64,000 nt of DNA, taken from Anaerofilum faecale. Lineage in GTDB: Bacteria; Bacillota; Clostridia; Oscillospirales; Ruminococcaceae. Each line of letters starts with the position of its first letter. The first letter of the stretch is position 1. The stretch covers positions 12,888-76,887 of the forward strand of contig DXFV01000042.1 in NCBI GenBank assembly GCA_019114265.1. Direction: 5' to 3'. Below the pieces are notes generated by a model. That model saw nothing but the letters and a program-made list of their open reading frames with translations, made no database searches and had not been told where the DNA came from. Position numbers and translations under genes: made by a program. Positions 41,305 through 51,485 of this stretch are shown here, piece after piece.

Positions 41305-41516
41305 CGCGCCGCACGGCGCCAAAAACTTGTTCGCTTCCAAACAAGACTTGTGCAAATGGGCAAATTTCCTTTTTATTTCCAGCGAATTATGCAACGTTTT
41401 GTCCTGTTTTCACGGTTTTGCAAAGGGAAACCGGGGATTTTTTGTCGCTGTTTGCTCTTGAAATCAAGGGCGAAAAATGGCTAAAATGAATATGACCCAT
41501 CGAAAGACGGGCTATT

Positions 41517-41546
41517 TTGTTGTACAATCCTATTCTACTATATGAA
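41517..41546 (+). promoter_or_regulatory. possible promoter of the activase operon
   Basis: TTGTTG (41517-41522), 18 bases, then TATGAA (41541-41546), close to the ribosome site of the activase gene. A modest match only. Confidence 0.3.
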
Positions 41547-41574
41547 ATAAGTAAGGCGGAAAGGGGTTTTTTGC

Positions 41575-44483
41575 TTGAGGATCGGCCTTGACATCGGTTC
41601 CACCACCATCAAATGCGCCGTGCTGGACGACAACGGCCAGCTGGTGCATTCCAGCTACGAGCGTCACTACAGTCACATCACCGAAAAAGCCGCCCAGCTG
41701 CTGGAGCAGCTGGCGGAAAACGGCATCGCCGACGCACAGCTGGCCATCTCGGGCTCGGCCGGCATGGGCCTTGCACAGCGGTGCGGCGTGCCGTTCGTGC
41801 AGGAGGTGTTCGCCACCCGTGTGGCGGCCCAGCGCCTGGCGCCTGCCACCGACGCCATCATCGAGCTGGGCGGCGAGGATGCCAAGATCCTCTTTCTGAC
41901 CAATGGCACCGAGGTGCGCATGAACGGCAGCTGTGCCGGCGGCACCGGCGCTTTCATCGACCAGATGGCCACCCTGCTGCACCTGACCCCCACCGAGCTG
42001 GACGAGGAGGCCAAAAAGGCCGAAAAGACCTACACCATCGCCAGCCGGTGCGGCGTGTTCGCCAAAACCGACGTGCAGCCGCTGCTGAACCAGGGCGCGC
42101 GCATCCCGGACATCGCCGCCAGCATCCTGGCCGCGGTGGCCAACCAGACCATCGCCGGCCTGGCGCAGGGCCGCCCCATCGACGGCAACGTGCTCTATCT
42201 GGGCGGGCCGCTCACCTTCTTCTCGCAGCTGCGGGTGGCGTTCGACAAAGCGCTGGACCTCACCGGCACCTGCCCGGAAAACAGCCTTTTGTATGTGGCG
42301 ATGGGCGCGGCCTTCTACGCCGACGCCGCCTTCGATCCCGCCGTCGTGGCCGCGCGCATCCGCGAGACGGCCGGCGAGGGCAGCTATGCCAGCCAGCCGC
42401 CGCTGTTCGCGAACGCGCAGGAGTATGAGGAGTTCCACGCCCGCCACCTGAAAGCCTGCGTCCCCCGCCTGGCCTTCGGCGAGGATGTGGGCCCGGTGCA
42501 CATCGGCATCGACGCCGGCAGCACCACCCTGAAAATGGCGGTCATCGACGGCAGCGGCAACCTGCTCTTCACCAGCTACCAGCCGAACTCCGGCAACCCC
42601 ATCCCGCTGGTGCGGCAGCTTTTGCAGGACCTCTACAGCCGGCACCCCGGCCTGTGCATCGCCAGCGTCACCACCACCGGCTACGGCGAGGCGCTGGTGA
42701 AGAGCGCCTTCGAGGCCGATTTCAGCATCGTGGAGACGGTGGCACACTTCACCGCCGCGCGGCACTTCCTGCCCGACGTGGATTTCGTCATCGACATCGG
42801 CGGCCAGGACATGAAGTGCTTCAAGATCGAGAACGGGGCCATCAGCGATATCTTCCTGAACGAGGCCTGCTCCTCCGGCTGCGGCAGCTTTTTGCAGACC
42901 TTCGCCGAGGCGCTGGGCTACACGGTGCCGGAATTCGCCAAACTGGCCCTCTTTGCCGACCATCCGGTGGACCTGGGCAGCCGGTGCACCGTGTTCATGA
43001 ACTCCAGCGTCAAGCAGGCCCAGAAGGACGGCGCGTCGATCGAGAACATCTCGGCCGGCCTGTCCATCAGCGTGGTGAAGAACGCGCTGTATAAGGTGAT
43101 CCGCGCCTCCCGCCCCGAGGAGCTGGGACGCCGCATCGTGGTGCAGGGCGGCACCTTCTACAACGAGGCGGTGCTGCGCGCCTTCGAGCAGGAGATGGGC
43201 GTGCAGGTGATCCGCCCCGACATCGCCGGCCTGATGGGCGCGTTCGGCGCGGCGCTGTACGGCAAGGCCCACGCGGCCCCCGGCGCGCGCAGCCAGGTGC
43301 TGAGCGCCGAAGCGCTGCGCGGCTTCACCCACGAGGTGAAGAGCATCGTCTGCGGCGGCTGCGGGAACCACTGCCAGCTCACCGTGAACACCTTCGCGGG
43401 CGGCAAGAAATACATCAGCGGCAACCGGTGCGAAAAGCCGGTGACCCACCAGGATTCCGACGTCCAGCGCGACCTCTACGCCTACAAGCTCAAAAGCCTG
43501 CTGGCCTACAGGCCCATCCCCGGCCCCCGCGGAAAGATCGGCATCCCGCTGGCGCTGAACATGTACGAACTGCTGCCCTTCTGGCACACCTTCTTCACCC
43601 GCCTGGGCTTCGAGGTGGTCACCAGCCCGGTGTCCAACCGCCAGCTGTACCTGTCCGGCCAGGCCACCATCCCCAGCGACACCGTCTGCTTCCCGGCGAA
43701 ACTCGTGCACGGCCACATCCGGGCGCTGTCCGGCATGGGGGTGGACGCGGTGTTCTACCCCTGCCTGACCTACAACCTGGACGAAGGCCTGGGCGACAAC
43801 CACTACAACTGCCCGGTGGTGGCCTACTACCCCGAGGTGGTCGAGGCCAACTGCCGCGAGCTGACCGGCATCCCCTTCATCTACGATTACATCGGCATCC
43901 ATCGCCGCAAAGACTTCGAGAAGAAGATGCCCGCCATCCTGGCCAAATACTTCTCCGGCATCACCGCCGCCGAAGTGAAGGCCGCGTCGGACGCCGCGTA
44001 TGCGGAATACGAGCGCCACATGGCCGACATCCGCGCCGAGGGCGGCCGCATCATCGCCCGCGCCCGCGAGGAGAAACGCCCCATCGTGGTGCTGGCGGGA
44101 CGCCCCTACCATGTGGACCCCGAGGTGAACCACGGCATCGACCGCCTGGTGTGCAGCTGCGGCGCGGCGGTGGTCACCGAGGACAGCGTCAGCTGGCTGG
44201 AGGAGAAATTCCCCACCCGCGTGCTGAACCAGTGGACCTACCATTCCCGCCTCTACGCGGCGGCGAAGTATGTGTGCAGCCAGCCCGACATGGAGCTGGT
44301 GCAGCTGGTGAGCTTCGGCTGCGGCGTGGACGCCATCACCACCGACGAGACCCGCGAGATCCTCCACAGCGAGGGACGCCTGTACACCCAGATCAAGATC
44401 GACGAGATCACCAACCTCGGCGCGGTGAACATCCGGCTGCGCAGCCTGTTCGCCGCCATCGAGGCCCGAAAGGAGGCGCAGAA

Positions 44484-44487
<4 letters not shown>
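41575..44487 (+). CDS. 2-hydroxyacyl-CoA dehydratase activase (BadF/BadG/BcrA/BcrD ATPase, duplicated)
   Basis: A 970-residue ATP-driven activator of the HgdC type that injects an electron into a CoA-substrate dehydratase or related enzyme. Two ASKHA ATPase modules are seen: ~1-255 (GLDIGSTTIKCAVLDD, NGSCAGGTGAFIDQMA) and ~305-560 (GIDAGSTTLKMAVIDG, NEACSSGCGSFLQTF, whose Cys likely hold the bridging 4Fe-4S cluster). A CoA-activase/DUF2229-type region (~615-970) follows with CGGCGNHC near 593. The start is TTG at 41575, placed eight bases after AAAGGGG. The next gene overlaps the stop (ATGA) and encodes the partner. Confidence 0.88.
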
Positions 44488-45770
<1,283 letters not shown>

Positions 45771-45777
45771 CGCCCCC

Positions 45778-45806
45778 TTGCCTGCGGCGCGGGGATGTGG
45801 TAAGAT
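45778..45806 (+). promoter_or_regulatory. possible promoter of the small membrane-protein gene
   Basis: TTGCCT (45778-45783), 17 bases, then TAAGAT (45801-45806), 30 bases before the start. Confidence 0.4.
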
Positions 45807-45836
45807 AATGGCATCCAGACCCAAGGGAGGAACACC

Positions 45837-46250
45837 ATGCAGATCCTGATCGCGCTGCTTGTTGTGGCGGCCGTTGTTGTATTCACCTATCTCATCGTCC
45901 AAAAGCAGGACCAGCGCCGCCGCGTGGGCAGGGCCATCTGTGCCGAATACCGCACCGACCTGCCCTTCGACCTGTGCATGGACGCGATGCGCTGCCAGAC
46001 GGACGACGACATCTTCGTCTACGACTTCACCCGCCAGACGGACGGCAGCTTCCTTTTGCACTTCACGATGCACCGCGCCACCAGCCAGCCGATGGACACG
46101 CTGTACCAGATGCGCATCGACGGCGGCAGCCGGACGGTCATCAGCCTGAACTTCATCCGGGAGGCCTTCGGCAATCCGGAACCGGTGTTCGGGGTGGAGC
46201 TGCTGGACGCCTTCATCTGCCGCAAGCTCTCGGCCGAGCGCACGGCCTGA
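45837..46250 (+). CDS. small membrane-anchored protein, unknown function
   Basis: A 137-residue protein with one N-terminal membrane helix (~2-22, QILIALLVVAAVVVFTYLIV) and a short basic stretch (QKQDQRRRVGR). A ~110-residue globular part then alternates charged and hydrophobic residues (DIFVYDFTRQTDGSFLLHF) and looks like a beta-rich domain. No family is recognised. The ATG follows AGGGAGGA. It has its own promoter-like sequence and lies between the activase pair and a tRNA gene, so context does not suggest a role. Confidence 0.7.
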   Translation: MQILIALLVVAAVVVFTYLIVQKQDQRRRVGRAICAEYRTDLPFDLCMDAMRCQTDDDIFVYDFTRQTDGSFLLHFTMHRATSQPMDTLYQMRIDGGSRTVISLNFIREAFGNPEPVFGVELLDAFICRKLSAERTA

Positions 46251-46286
46251 GGGCAAAAAGGGCTTTCCTTTTGCGAAGGTATCTGA

Positions 46287-46326
46287 TATAATAAAAGGGT
46301 GCCCCCATTTTGGGCGGCGCTTTTTT
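46287..46326 (+). promoter_or_regulatory. TATAAT box followed by a terminator-like hairpin ahead of the tRNA
   Basis: TATAAT at 46287-46292 (weak -35) is followed at once by GTGCCCCC / GGGCGGCGC and six T, ending two bases before the tRNA. Either the hairpin ends the upstream gene's message and the tRNA relies on read-through, or a tRNA transcript would start within the hairpin. Confidence 0.4.
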
Positions 46327-46327
46327 C

Positions 46328-46404
46328 GGGCCAGTAGCTCAGCTGGTCAGAGCTGTCGGCTCATAACCGATTGGTCGCGGGTTCAAGTCCTGCCTGGCCC
46401 ACCA
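46328..46404 (+). tRNA. tRNA with CAT anticodon, probably tRNA-Ile2
   Basis: A 77-base cloverleaf with encoded CCA. The acceptor GGGCCAG / CTGGCCC and D stem GCTC / GAGC are intact, the anticodon loop is CTCATAA, and the T arm contains GGTTCAAGTCC. The CAT anticodon could mean Met or the lysidine-modified Ile2. The loop CTCATAA, the following CCGA-TTGGTCG region and C4-G69/C5-G68 in the acceptor match Ile2 and the TilS recognition pattern better than a Firmicute elongator Met (TTCATAC loop). An initiator is excluded because the 1-72 pair is G-C. Confidence 0.9.
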
Positions 46405-46407
46405 AAA

Positions 46408-46438
46408 ATCCCGAACGCGAAATGCGTTCGGGATTTTT
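46408..46438 (+). terminator. tRNA terminator
   Basis: ATCCCGAACGC (46408-46418) pairs with GCGTTCGGGAT (46424-46434), followed by a T run. Confidence 0.85.
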
Positions 46439-46442
46439 CCTT

Positions 46443-46495
46443 TTTCCCTCTTCCCTCTTCCTTTTTCCACCCCTTTTTTGGAGGGAAGAGGGAAA
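46443..46495. repeat. pyrimidine/purine inverted repeat
   Basis: TTTCCCTCTTCCCTC (46443-46457) is perfectly complementary in inverted sense to 46481-46495. The left arm lies in a ~35-base all-pyrimidine run. With copy D of the hairpin repeat and the prs terminator it fills the gap 46404-46766. Confidence 0.6.
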
Positions 46496-46529
46496 GAACG
46501 GGGCTACAGCACCGGGCGGCTCCCCCAAA

Positions 46530-46580
46530 GGCTTCCCCCCTGGGGGGGAAGCTGTCGCCGCAGGCGACGGATGAGGGGAG
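46530..46580 (+). repeat. double-hairpin intergenic repeat, copy D
   Basis: Hairpin 1 is GCTTCCCC / GGGGAAGC, hairpin 2 is GTCGCC / GGCGAC with a GCA loop, and the tail is GGATGAGGGGAGAGC. Closest to copy C. Confidence 0.8.
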
Positions 46581-46663
46581 AGCTTCCCCTCCCGCACAAA
46601 CCACCGTTTTTCCTGCAAACCGCGTCTCTTCTGCCACGCCATCGGCAGCAAACAAAAGCAAAA

Positions 46664-46704
46664 GGGCCCGCCGCCTGCAAATTCACAGGCGGCAAGCCCT
46701 TTTT
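46664..46704. terminator. bidirectional terminator downstream of prs
   Basis: GGGC plus CCGCCTG (46664-46677) pairs with CAGGCGG and GCCC (46686-46699), with T runs on both strands. It ends the leftward prs transcript. Confidence 0.75.
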
Positions 46705-46765
46705 GGCTTGCTGCATGATTTTTGCTGCCAACGGCCGCCCCACTCGTTGGGGTGCCGGCGCTTTC

Positions 46766-47917
46766 TCAGCCCTTGCGATGGCGGGCCAGCAGCTGCTCGA
46801 TCTTCGCATGGGGATCGAGGATGGAGCTGACCGAAATGTCGTGGTTCAGGGCCACGATGAAGTAGGCGATGTACTTGGACACATCCACCTCGTGGAACCA
46901 GGGACGACTCAGCAGCTCGGGGGTGCGATAGGTCAGGTTGGTGCCCAGCACGCCGGTGATGATGCCCTGCTCCACCGCCTTGTCGAAGGACTCCAGGCCG
47001 TTGGTGAAGATGGTGTAGGTGGCGTAGGCGAAGATGCGGTTTGCGCCGCGCTCCTTCAGCTCATAGCCGATGTCCAGCATGCTCTCGCCGGAGGAGATGA
47101 TGTCGTCCGCAATAAAGACGTCCTTGCCCTTCACGCTCTCGCCCAGATACTCGTGGGCGACGATGGGGTTGCGGCCGTTCACGATGCGGCTGTAGTCGCG
47201 GCGCTTGTAGAACATGCCCAGGTTCACGCCCAGCACGCTGGCGTAGTACATGTTGCGGTTCATGGCGCCCTCGTCCGGGCTGATGACCATGAAGTTGTCG
47301 CGGTCGGGCTGGAGGTCGGGGTAGGCCTTCAGCAGCGCCTTCAGCACCTGGTAGGTGGGCATGGCGTTGTCGAAGCCCATGATGGGCACAGCGTTCTGCA
47401 CACGGGGATCGTGCGCGTCGAAGGTGATGATGTTGCTCACGCCCATGTTCTGCAGCTCCTGCAGCGCGAAGGCACAGTCGAGGCTCTCGCGGTAGCTGCG
47501 GCGGTGCTGGCGGCTGCCGTACAGCATGGGCATGATGACGTTGATGCGGTGGGCCTTGCCGCTGGCGGCCTGGATCAGACGCTTGAGATCCTGGAAATGG
47601 TCGTCGGGCGACATGTAGTTCTCGTGTCCGAACATCTTGTAGGTACAGTTGTAGTTGCCCATGTCGGTGATGATATACAGGTCATCGCCGCGCACGGTCT
47701 GCTTGATCATACCCTTGCCGTCACCGGACGAAAAGCGGGGGCATTCGCTGGGGATGATAAAGGTGTCCTCGGTATGGCCGGCTTCTTTGGCCCATCTGGT
47801 GAGGTGCGCGTCGATCAGGGCGCCCTGCTCCACCGCGCCGGGAGCCACGATCAGGCCCAGCTCTGCCACACTGGTTTCTTTGCCAAATACATCTCTCGCA
47901 TTGTTCGCGTGTACCAT
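46766..47917 (-). CDS. prs: ribose-phosphate pyrophosphokinase
   Basis: A 383-residue PRPP synthase, longer than the classic ~315-residue form and of the type annotated in Faecalibacterium-like genomes. Conserved parts are the nucleotide-binding MPMLYGSRQHRRSYRES (~130-146), DAHDPRVQN (~168), VISPDEGAMNRN (~209-220) and the PRPP loop DVFIADDIISSGESM (~275-289). It supplies PRPP for nucleotide, His and Trp synthesis. The ATG at 47917 follows GGAGGAG, with slightly long spacing; an earlier ATG at 47941 lacks a ribosome site. It follows the ribosomal cluster but is separated from it by a terminator. Confidence 0.92.
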   Translation of the reverse strand: MVHANNARDVFGKETSVAELGLIVAPGAVEQGALIDAHLTRWAKEAGHTEDTFIIPSECPRFSSGDGKGMIKQTVRGDDLYIITDMGNYNCTYKMFGHENYMSPDDHFQDLKRLIQAASGKAHRINVIMPMLYGSRQHRRSYRESLDCAFALQELQNMGVSNIITFDAHDPRVQNAVPIMGFDNAMPTYQVLKALLKAYPDLQPDRDNFMVISPDEGAMNRNMYYASVLGVNLGMFYKRRDYSRIVNGRNPIVAHEYLGESVKGKDVFIADDIISSGESMLDIGYELKERGANRIFAYATYTIFTNGLESFDKAVEQGIITGVLGTNLTYRTPELLSRPWFHEVDVSKYIAYFIVALNHDISVSSILDPHAKIEQLLARHRKG

Positions 47918-48017
47918 GTAGTGTAACACTCCTCCGTTCATTCGCCAATCTTCGTTCGACAATCCACACAGCGGGCGGCCGCTCCCTGTTCTGGGCAGAC
48001 CACCCCTATATGGATAT

Positions 48018-48023
48018 TGTAAC
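48018..48023 (-). promoter_or_regulatory. possible -10 box of prs
   Basis: TACAAT on the minus strand, about 100 bases ahead of the prs start, with only a weak -35 (CTGTGA) 18 bases upstream. The rest of the gap 47917-48160 is AT-rich with no gene. Confidence 0.35.
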
Positions 48024-48160
48024 ACACTTCGACAAAAAATCACAGGTAATTTCGTGCAAAACAAAATTTTCTGTAACTTGTCTGTAAACTTTCTGCAGGA
48101 CGAGGAAAAAGTAGAACTTCTGCCCAATCGGGCCAATTTTTTGTTTTGGGCGATGCAGCG

Positions 48161-48205
48161 AAAAACAAAAGCGCCCCCGCCGCCCAAAACGGGCAGCGGG
48201 AGCGC
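48161..48205 (-). terminator. terminator of the ribosomal cluster
   Basis: On the minus strand, a stem between 48191-48205 and 48171-48185 (GC-rich, with mismatches) is followed by TTTTGTTTTT. It lies just past the rplQ stop codon. Confidence 0.85.
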
Positions 48206-48213
48206 ATGCGAAC

Positions 48214-48555
48214 TCAAACCAGCTCGATGATGGCCATCTCGGCAGCGTCGCCGCGACGGGCGCCGATCTTCACGATGCGGGTGTAACCGCCGGTGCGATC
48301 AGCATACTTGGGGGCGATCTCGTCGATCACCTTTTTGGCAACGGTCTCCTTGGTGATGTAGGAGAACACCTGACGCTTCGCGTGCAGGTCCTCGCGCTTG
48401 CCGAGGGTTACCATCTTCTCCGCCATCGAACGCACCTCTTTGGCGCGGGTGACGGTGGTCTCGATCTTGCCGTTCTCGAACAGGTATGTCACCATGCCAC
48501 GCAGCATCGACTTGCGGTGGTCACTGGTTCTGCCAAGCTTTCTGGTACCGGGCAT
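48214..48555 (-). CDS. rplQ: 50S ribosomal protein L17
   Basis: A 113-residue L17, standard length, opening MPGTRKLGRTSDHRKSMLRG and binding 23S rRNA near the exit tunnel. It is the last gene of the cluster, 23 bases after rpoA and directly before the terminator. The usual Firmicute followers (ecfA, ecfT, truA) are not present here; prs comes next. Confidence 0.98.
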   Translation of the reverse strand: MPGTRKLGRTSDHRKSMLRGMVTYLFENGKIETTVTRAKEVRSMAEKMVTLGKREDLHAKRQVFSYITKETVAKKVIDEIAPKYADRTGGYTRIVKIGARRGDAAEMAIIELV

Positions 48556-48578
48556 CCCGTTTCACTCCTTTGCAGTAA

Positions 48579-49532
48579 TTACTCTTCGTCTTTGGTCAGG
48601 TCAAAGCCCAGAGACTGCAGCTTTGCAATCACTTCTTCCAGGCTCTTGCGTCCGAGGTTGCGGACCTTCATCATCTCGTCCTCGGACTTATTCACAAGGT
48701 CTTCTACCGTGTTGATGCCGGCGCGCTTCAGGCAGTTGAAGCTGCGCACCGACAGGTCCAGCTCCTCGATGGTCATCTCCAGAGCCTTCTCCTTGCCCTT
48801 GTCGTCCTTTTCCACCATGATCTCGGCATCCATCGCCTCCTGCGACAGGTTCACAAACAGGTTCAGATGCTCGGTCAGCACGCGCGCAGCCAGGCTCACG
48901 GCCTCTTTGGCGCTGATGGTGCCGTCGGTCCAAACCTCCAGGCTCAGCTTGTCGTAGTCGGTGATCTGGCCCACACGGGTGTTCTCGACAACAGGGTTCA
49001 CCTTCAGAACCGGGGTGTAGATGCTGTCGATGGGCAGGGTGCCCACGGCGGCCTCGGCCAGGTTCTGCTTATTGCGCTCCGCGGGGACATAGCCGCGCCC
49101 TCTGTCGAAGGTGAGCTCCATCGTGAGATGGGCGCCCTCGGCCAGGGTGGCGATGTGCCAGTCGGGATTCAGGATATCGATCTCGGCATCCTGCTGGATG
49201 CTGCCGGCGGTTACCTCGCCCTCGCCACTGGCCTCGATCCGCACTGTTTTGGGACCGTCGGAGTACAGCTTCGCAGTCACACCCTTCAGGTTCAGCACGA
49301 TCTCGGTGACGTCCTCTTTCACACCGGGGATGGTGGAAAACTCATGCACAACGCCATCGATCTTGACACTGGTAATCGCAACGCCGGGAAGCGAAGAGAG
49401 CAGTACGCGCCGCAGGCAGTTGCCCAGCGTGGTACCGAAACCGCGCTCCAGAGGCTCCACCACGAACTTGCCATGCCAGCCGTCCGGGGAAAGAGTCTCG
49501 GTCTCGATCCTGGGCCGTTCAATCTCCATCAT
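48579..49532 (-). CDS. rpoA: RNA polymerase alpha subunit
   Basis: A 317-residue alpha subunit. The N-terminal assembly domain (~1-230) includes VEPLERGFGTTLGNCLRRVL, the dimer-interface signature. A flexible acidic linker follows (EKDDKGKEKALEM), and the C-terminal DNA/activator-binding domain (~245-310) includes LDLSVRSFNCLKRAGINTVE. The start has two consecutive ATG codons, and AAGGAGGG is spaced for the first. It is 74 bases downstream of rpsD. Confidence 0.98.
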   Translation of the reverse strand: MMEIERPRIETETLSPDGWHGKFVVEPLERGFGTTLGNCLRRVLLSSLPGVAITSVKIDGVVHEFSTIPGVKEDVTEIVLNLKGVTAKLYSDGPKTVRIEASGEGEVTAGSIQQDAEIDILNPDWHIATLAEGAHLTMELTFDRGRGYVPAERNKQNLAEAAVGTLPIDSIYTPVLKVNPVVENTRVGQITDYDKLSLEVWTDGTISAKEAVSLAARVLTEHLNLFVNLSQEAMDAEIMVEKDDKGKEKALEMTIEELDLSVRSFNCLKRAGINTVEDLVNKSEDEMMKVRNLGRKSLEEVIAKLQSLGFDLTKDEE

Positions 49533-49606
49533 TCAAAACCCTCCTTGGTCAGCCGGCGCACAGGGCGCCGGCGTCGTTGATTCGCGTTCCCTGTGCGGGC
49601 AGCGGA

Positions 49607-50233
49607 TTATTTGGAGTACAGCTCGACGATGAGGTGCTCCTCAACTTCGAAGTCGATGTCGGCGCGGTCGGGCAGACGATCCACCACAACGGCCATGTTC
49701 TCGGCGTCCTTGCTCATCCACACGGGCACGGGACGGGCAGCGTTCTTCTCGATGCACTCCTTGATCTTGCCGCAATCGGTGGTCTTCACAGCCACCTTAT
49801 CGCCGGCCTTCAGCAGATAGGAGGGGATGTTCACGGTCTGGCCGTTCACGGTGAAGTGACGGTGCAGCACCAGCTGACGGGCTTCCTTGCGGCTCATGGC
49901 AAAGCCGGCGCGGTACACCACGTTGTCCAGCCTGCTTTCAAGGATCCTAAGCAGGTTCTCACCGGTCATGCCGGCCTTGCGCTCGGCCATCTCGAAGTAG
50001 TGGGCGAACTGGCTCTCCAGCACGCCGTAGTAGCGCTTCGCCTTCTGCTTGGCGCGCAGCTGCAGGCCATACTCAGACACCTTCTTGCGGGCGTTCAGCT
50101 GGCCGTGCTGGCCGGGGGCGAAGGCACGATGGTTCATAGAGCATTTCTCGGAATAGCAGCGCTCGCCTTTCAAAAAGAGCTTCTGGCCCTCGCGGCGGCA
50201 CTGGCGGCAAACAGCGCCTGTATATCTTGCCAT
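49607..50233 (-). CDS. rpsD: 30S ribosomal protein S4
   Basis: A 208-residue S4, a primary 16S rRNA binder. The N-terminus carries the zinc-type Cys set (CRQC near 9-12, CYSEKC near 26-31), so this is the C+ form. The S4/RNA-binding domain is at ~95-160 (SRLDNVVYRAGFAMSRKEAR). Its place between rpsK and rpoA is the Clostridia-type alpha-operon order; in Bacillus rpsD lies elsewhere. Confidence 0.98.
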   Translation of the reverse strand: MARYTGAVCRQCRREGQKLFLKGERCYSEKCSMNHRAFAPGQHGQLNARKKVSEYGLQLRAKQKAKRYYGVLESQFAHYFEMAERKAGMTGENLLRILESRLDNVVYRAGFAMSRKEARQLVLHRHFTVNGQTVNIPSYLLKAGDKVAVKTTDCGKIKECIEKNAARPVPVWMSKDAENMAVVVDRLPDRADIDFEVEEHLIVELYSK

Positions 50234-50252
50234 TCGATGTTCCTCCTTGTAA

Positions 50253-50657
50253 TTAGATGCGGCGACGCTTCGGGGGGCGGCAGCCGTTGTGAGGGATGGG
50301 GGTAACGTCCTTGATCATATTTACCTCCAGGCCGGTAGCCTGCAGCGCGCGGATAGCGGCTTCACGGCCGGCGCCGGGTCCCTTCACATAGACCTCAACG
50401 GTCTTCATGCCATGCTCCATAGCAGCCTTGGCAGCGGTTTCAGCAGCGGTCTGGGCGGCAAACGGGGTGCTCTTGCGAGAACCGCGGAAGTTCAGCCCGC
50501 CGGAAGAAGCCCAGGATACGGTGTTGCCCTGCACGTCGGTGATGGTGACGATGGTGTTGTTGAACGTGCTCTGAATGTGGGCAGCGCCGCGTTCGATGTT
50601 TTTACGCTCGCGACGCTTGGTGCGAACGGCGGTTTTCTTAGCAGCAGCTTTCGCCAT
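50253..50657 (-). CDS. rpsK: 30S ribosomal protein S11
   Basis: A 134-residue S11 of the platform region near the E site. A lysine-rich N-terminal extension precedes the conserved AHIQSTFNNTIVTITDVQGN. The C-terminus ends PHNGCRPPKRRRI as usual. It is 19 bases after rpsM. Confidence 0.98.
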   Translation of the reverse strand: MAKAAAKKTAVRTKRRERKNIERGAAHIQSTFNNTIVTITDVQGNTVSWASSGGLNFRGSRKSTPFAAQTAAETAAKAAMEHGMKTVEVYVKGPGAGREAAIRALQATGLEVNMIKDVTPIPHNGCRPPKRRRI

Positions 50658-50676
50658 CTTACTGTCCTCCTGTCAA

Positions 50677-51045
50677 TTATTTCTTCTTGTTGGCGACAGT
50701 GCGCTTGGGACCTTTGCGGGTACGGGCATTGGTCTTGGAGCGCTGGCCGCGAACGGGCAGACCCTTGCGGTGGCGAACGCCACGGTAGCACTGGATCTCG
50801 ATCAGACGCTTGATGTCAAGCGCGGTGTTGCGGCGCAGATCGCCTTCAACGGTGAAGTGTTTGTCGATATAGTCGCGGATCAGAGCCTCCTGATCGGCGG
50901 TCAGATCCTTCACGCGGGTATCGGGGTTGATACCGGTGGCGGCGAGGATCTCTTTGGCAGAGCTATGGCCGATGCCATAGATATAAGTCAGGCCAATTTC
51001 AACCCGCTTCTCTCTGGGCAGGTCAACTCCGGCAATACGTGCCAT
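50677..51045 (-). CDS. rpsM: 30S ribosomal protein S13
   Basis: A 122-residue S13, head of the small subunit, contacting the P-site tRNA. The start MARIAGVDLPREKRVEIGLT and the basic C-terminal tail (RGQRSKTNARTRKGPKR) are typical. It is separated from rpmJ by 78 bases with an AGGAGG ribosome site. Confidence 0.98.
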   Translation of the reverse strand: MARIAGVDLPREKRVEIGLTYIYGIGHSSAKEILAATGINPDTRVKDLTADQEALIRDYIDKHFTVEGDLRRNTALDIKRLIEIQCYRGVRHRKGLPVRGQRSKTNARTRKGPKRTVANKKK

Positions 51046-51123
51046 CTTTTCAGCACCTCCTGATTAATTATCCCAGTTGGTTCGCGGCGAGGGGCGGGAT
51101 GTCCTTGCTCGCCGGATGCCAGC

Positions 51124-51237
51124 TTAGCCCTGGCGCTGCTTATGCTTGGGGTTGGCGCAGATTACCATCACGCGGCCTTTGCGCTTGATTACCTTGCACT
51201 TTTCGCAGATGGGTTTTACGGAAGGCTTTACCTTCAT
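51124..51237 (-). CDS. rpmJ: 50S ribosomal protein L36
   Basis: A 37-residue L36 in the expected place between infA and rpsM. It starts MKVKPSVKPICEKCKVIKRK and carries the zinc set C-x2-C ... C ... H (CEKC, ICANPKH), so it is the zinc-binding form. The TAA lies at 51124-51126. The AGGAGG-like site precedes the ATG at 51237. Confidence 0.97.
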   Translation of the reverse strand: MKVKPSVKPICEKCKVIKRKGRVMVICANPKHKQRQG

Positions 51238-51266
51238 GATGAATAACCTCCTTCAAGGTGCGGCGC

Positions 51267-51485
51267 TTATTTCGAGCGCCACGTGATACGGCCCTTTGTC
51301 AGATCATAGGGCGACATTTCCATTGTAACTTTGTCTCCGGGCAGAATACGGATGAAATTCATGCGCAGCTTGCCGGAGATGTGGGCCAGAACCTTGTGGC
51401 CGCCCTGGATCTCTACCAGAAAGGTAGCATTGGGCATCGCTTCCACAACGGTGCCTTCCACTTCGATGACGTCTTCTTTAGACAA
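51267..51485 (-). CDS. infA: translation initiation factor IF-1
   Basis: A 72-residue S1/OB-fold factor that occupies the A site during initiation (MSKEDVIEVEGTVVEAMPNA ... ending GRITWRSK). The only start matching the family N-terminus is TTG at 51485, with AGGAGGA eight bases upstream inside the KOW gene. The two genes overlap by eight bases in different frames. Confidence 0.96.
   Translation of the reverse strand: MSKEDVIEVEGTVVEAMPNATFLVEIQGGHKVLAHISGKLRMNFIRILPGDKVTMEMSPYDLTKGRITWRSK

Noticed and set aside
41530..44367. A 945-codon antisense frame over the activase gene
   Set aside because: Same codon-bias artefact; sense frame carries recognisable ATPase motifs.
46328..46404. tRNA as initiator tRNA-fMet
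   Set aside because: The first acceptor pair is G-C; initiators lack a 1-72 Watson-Crick pair.
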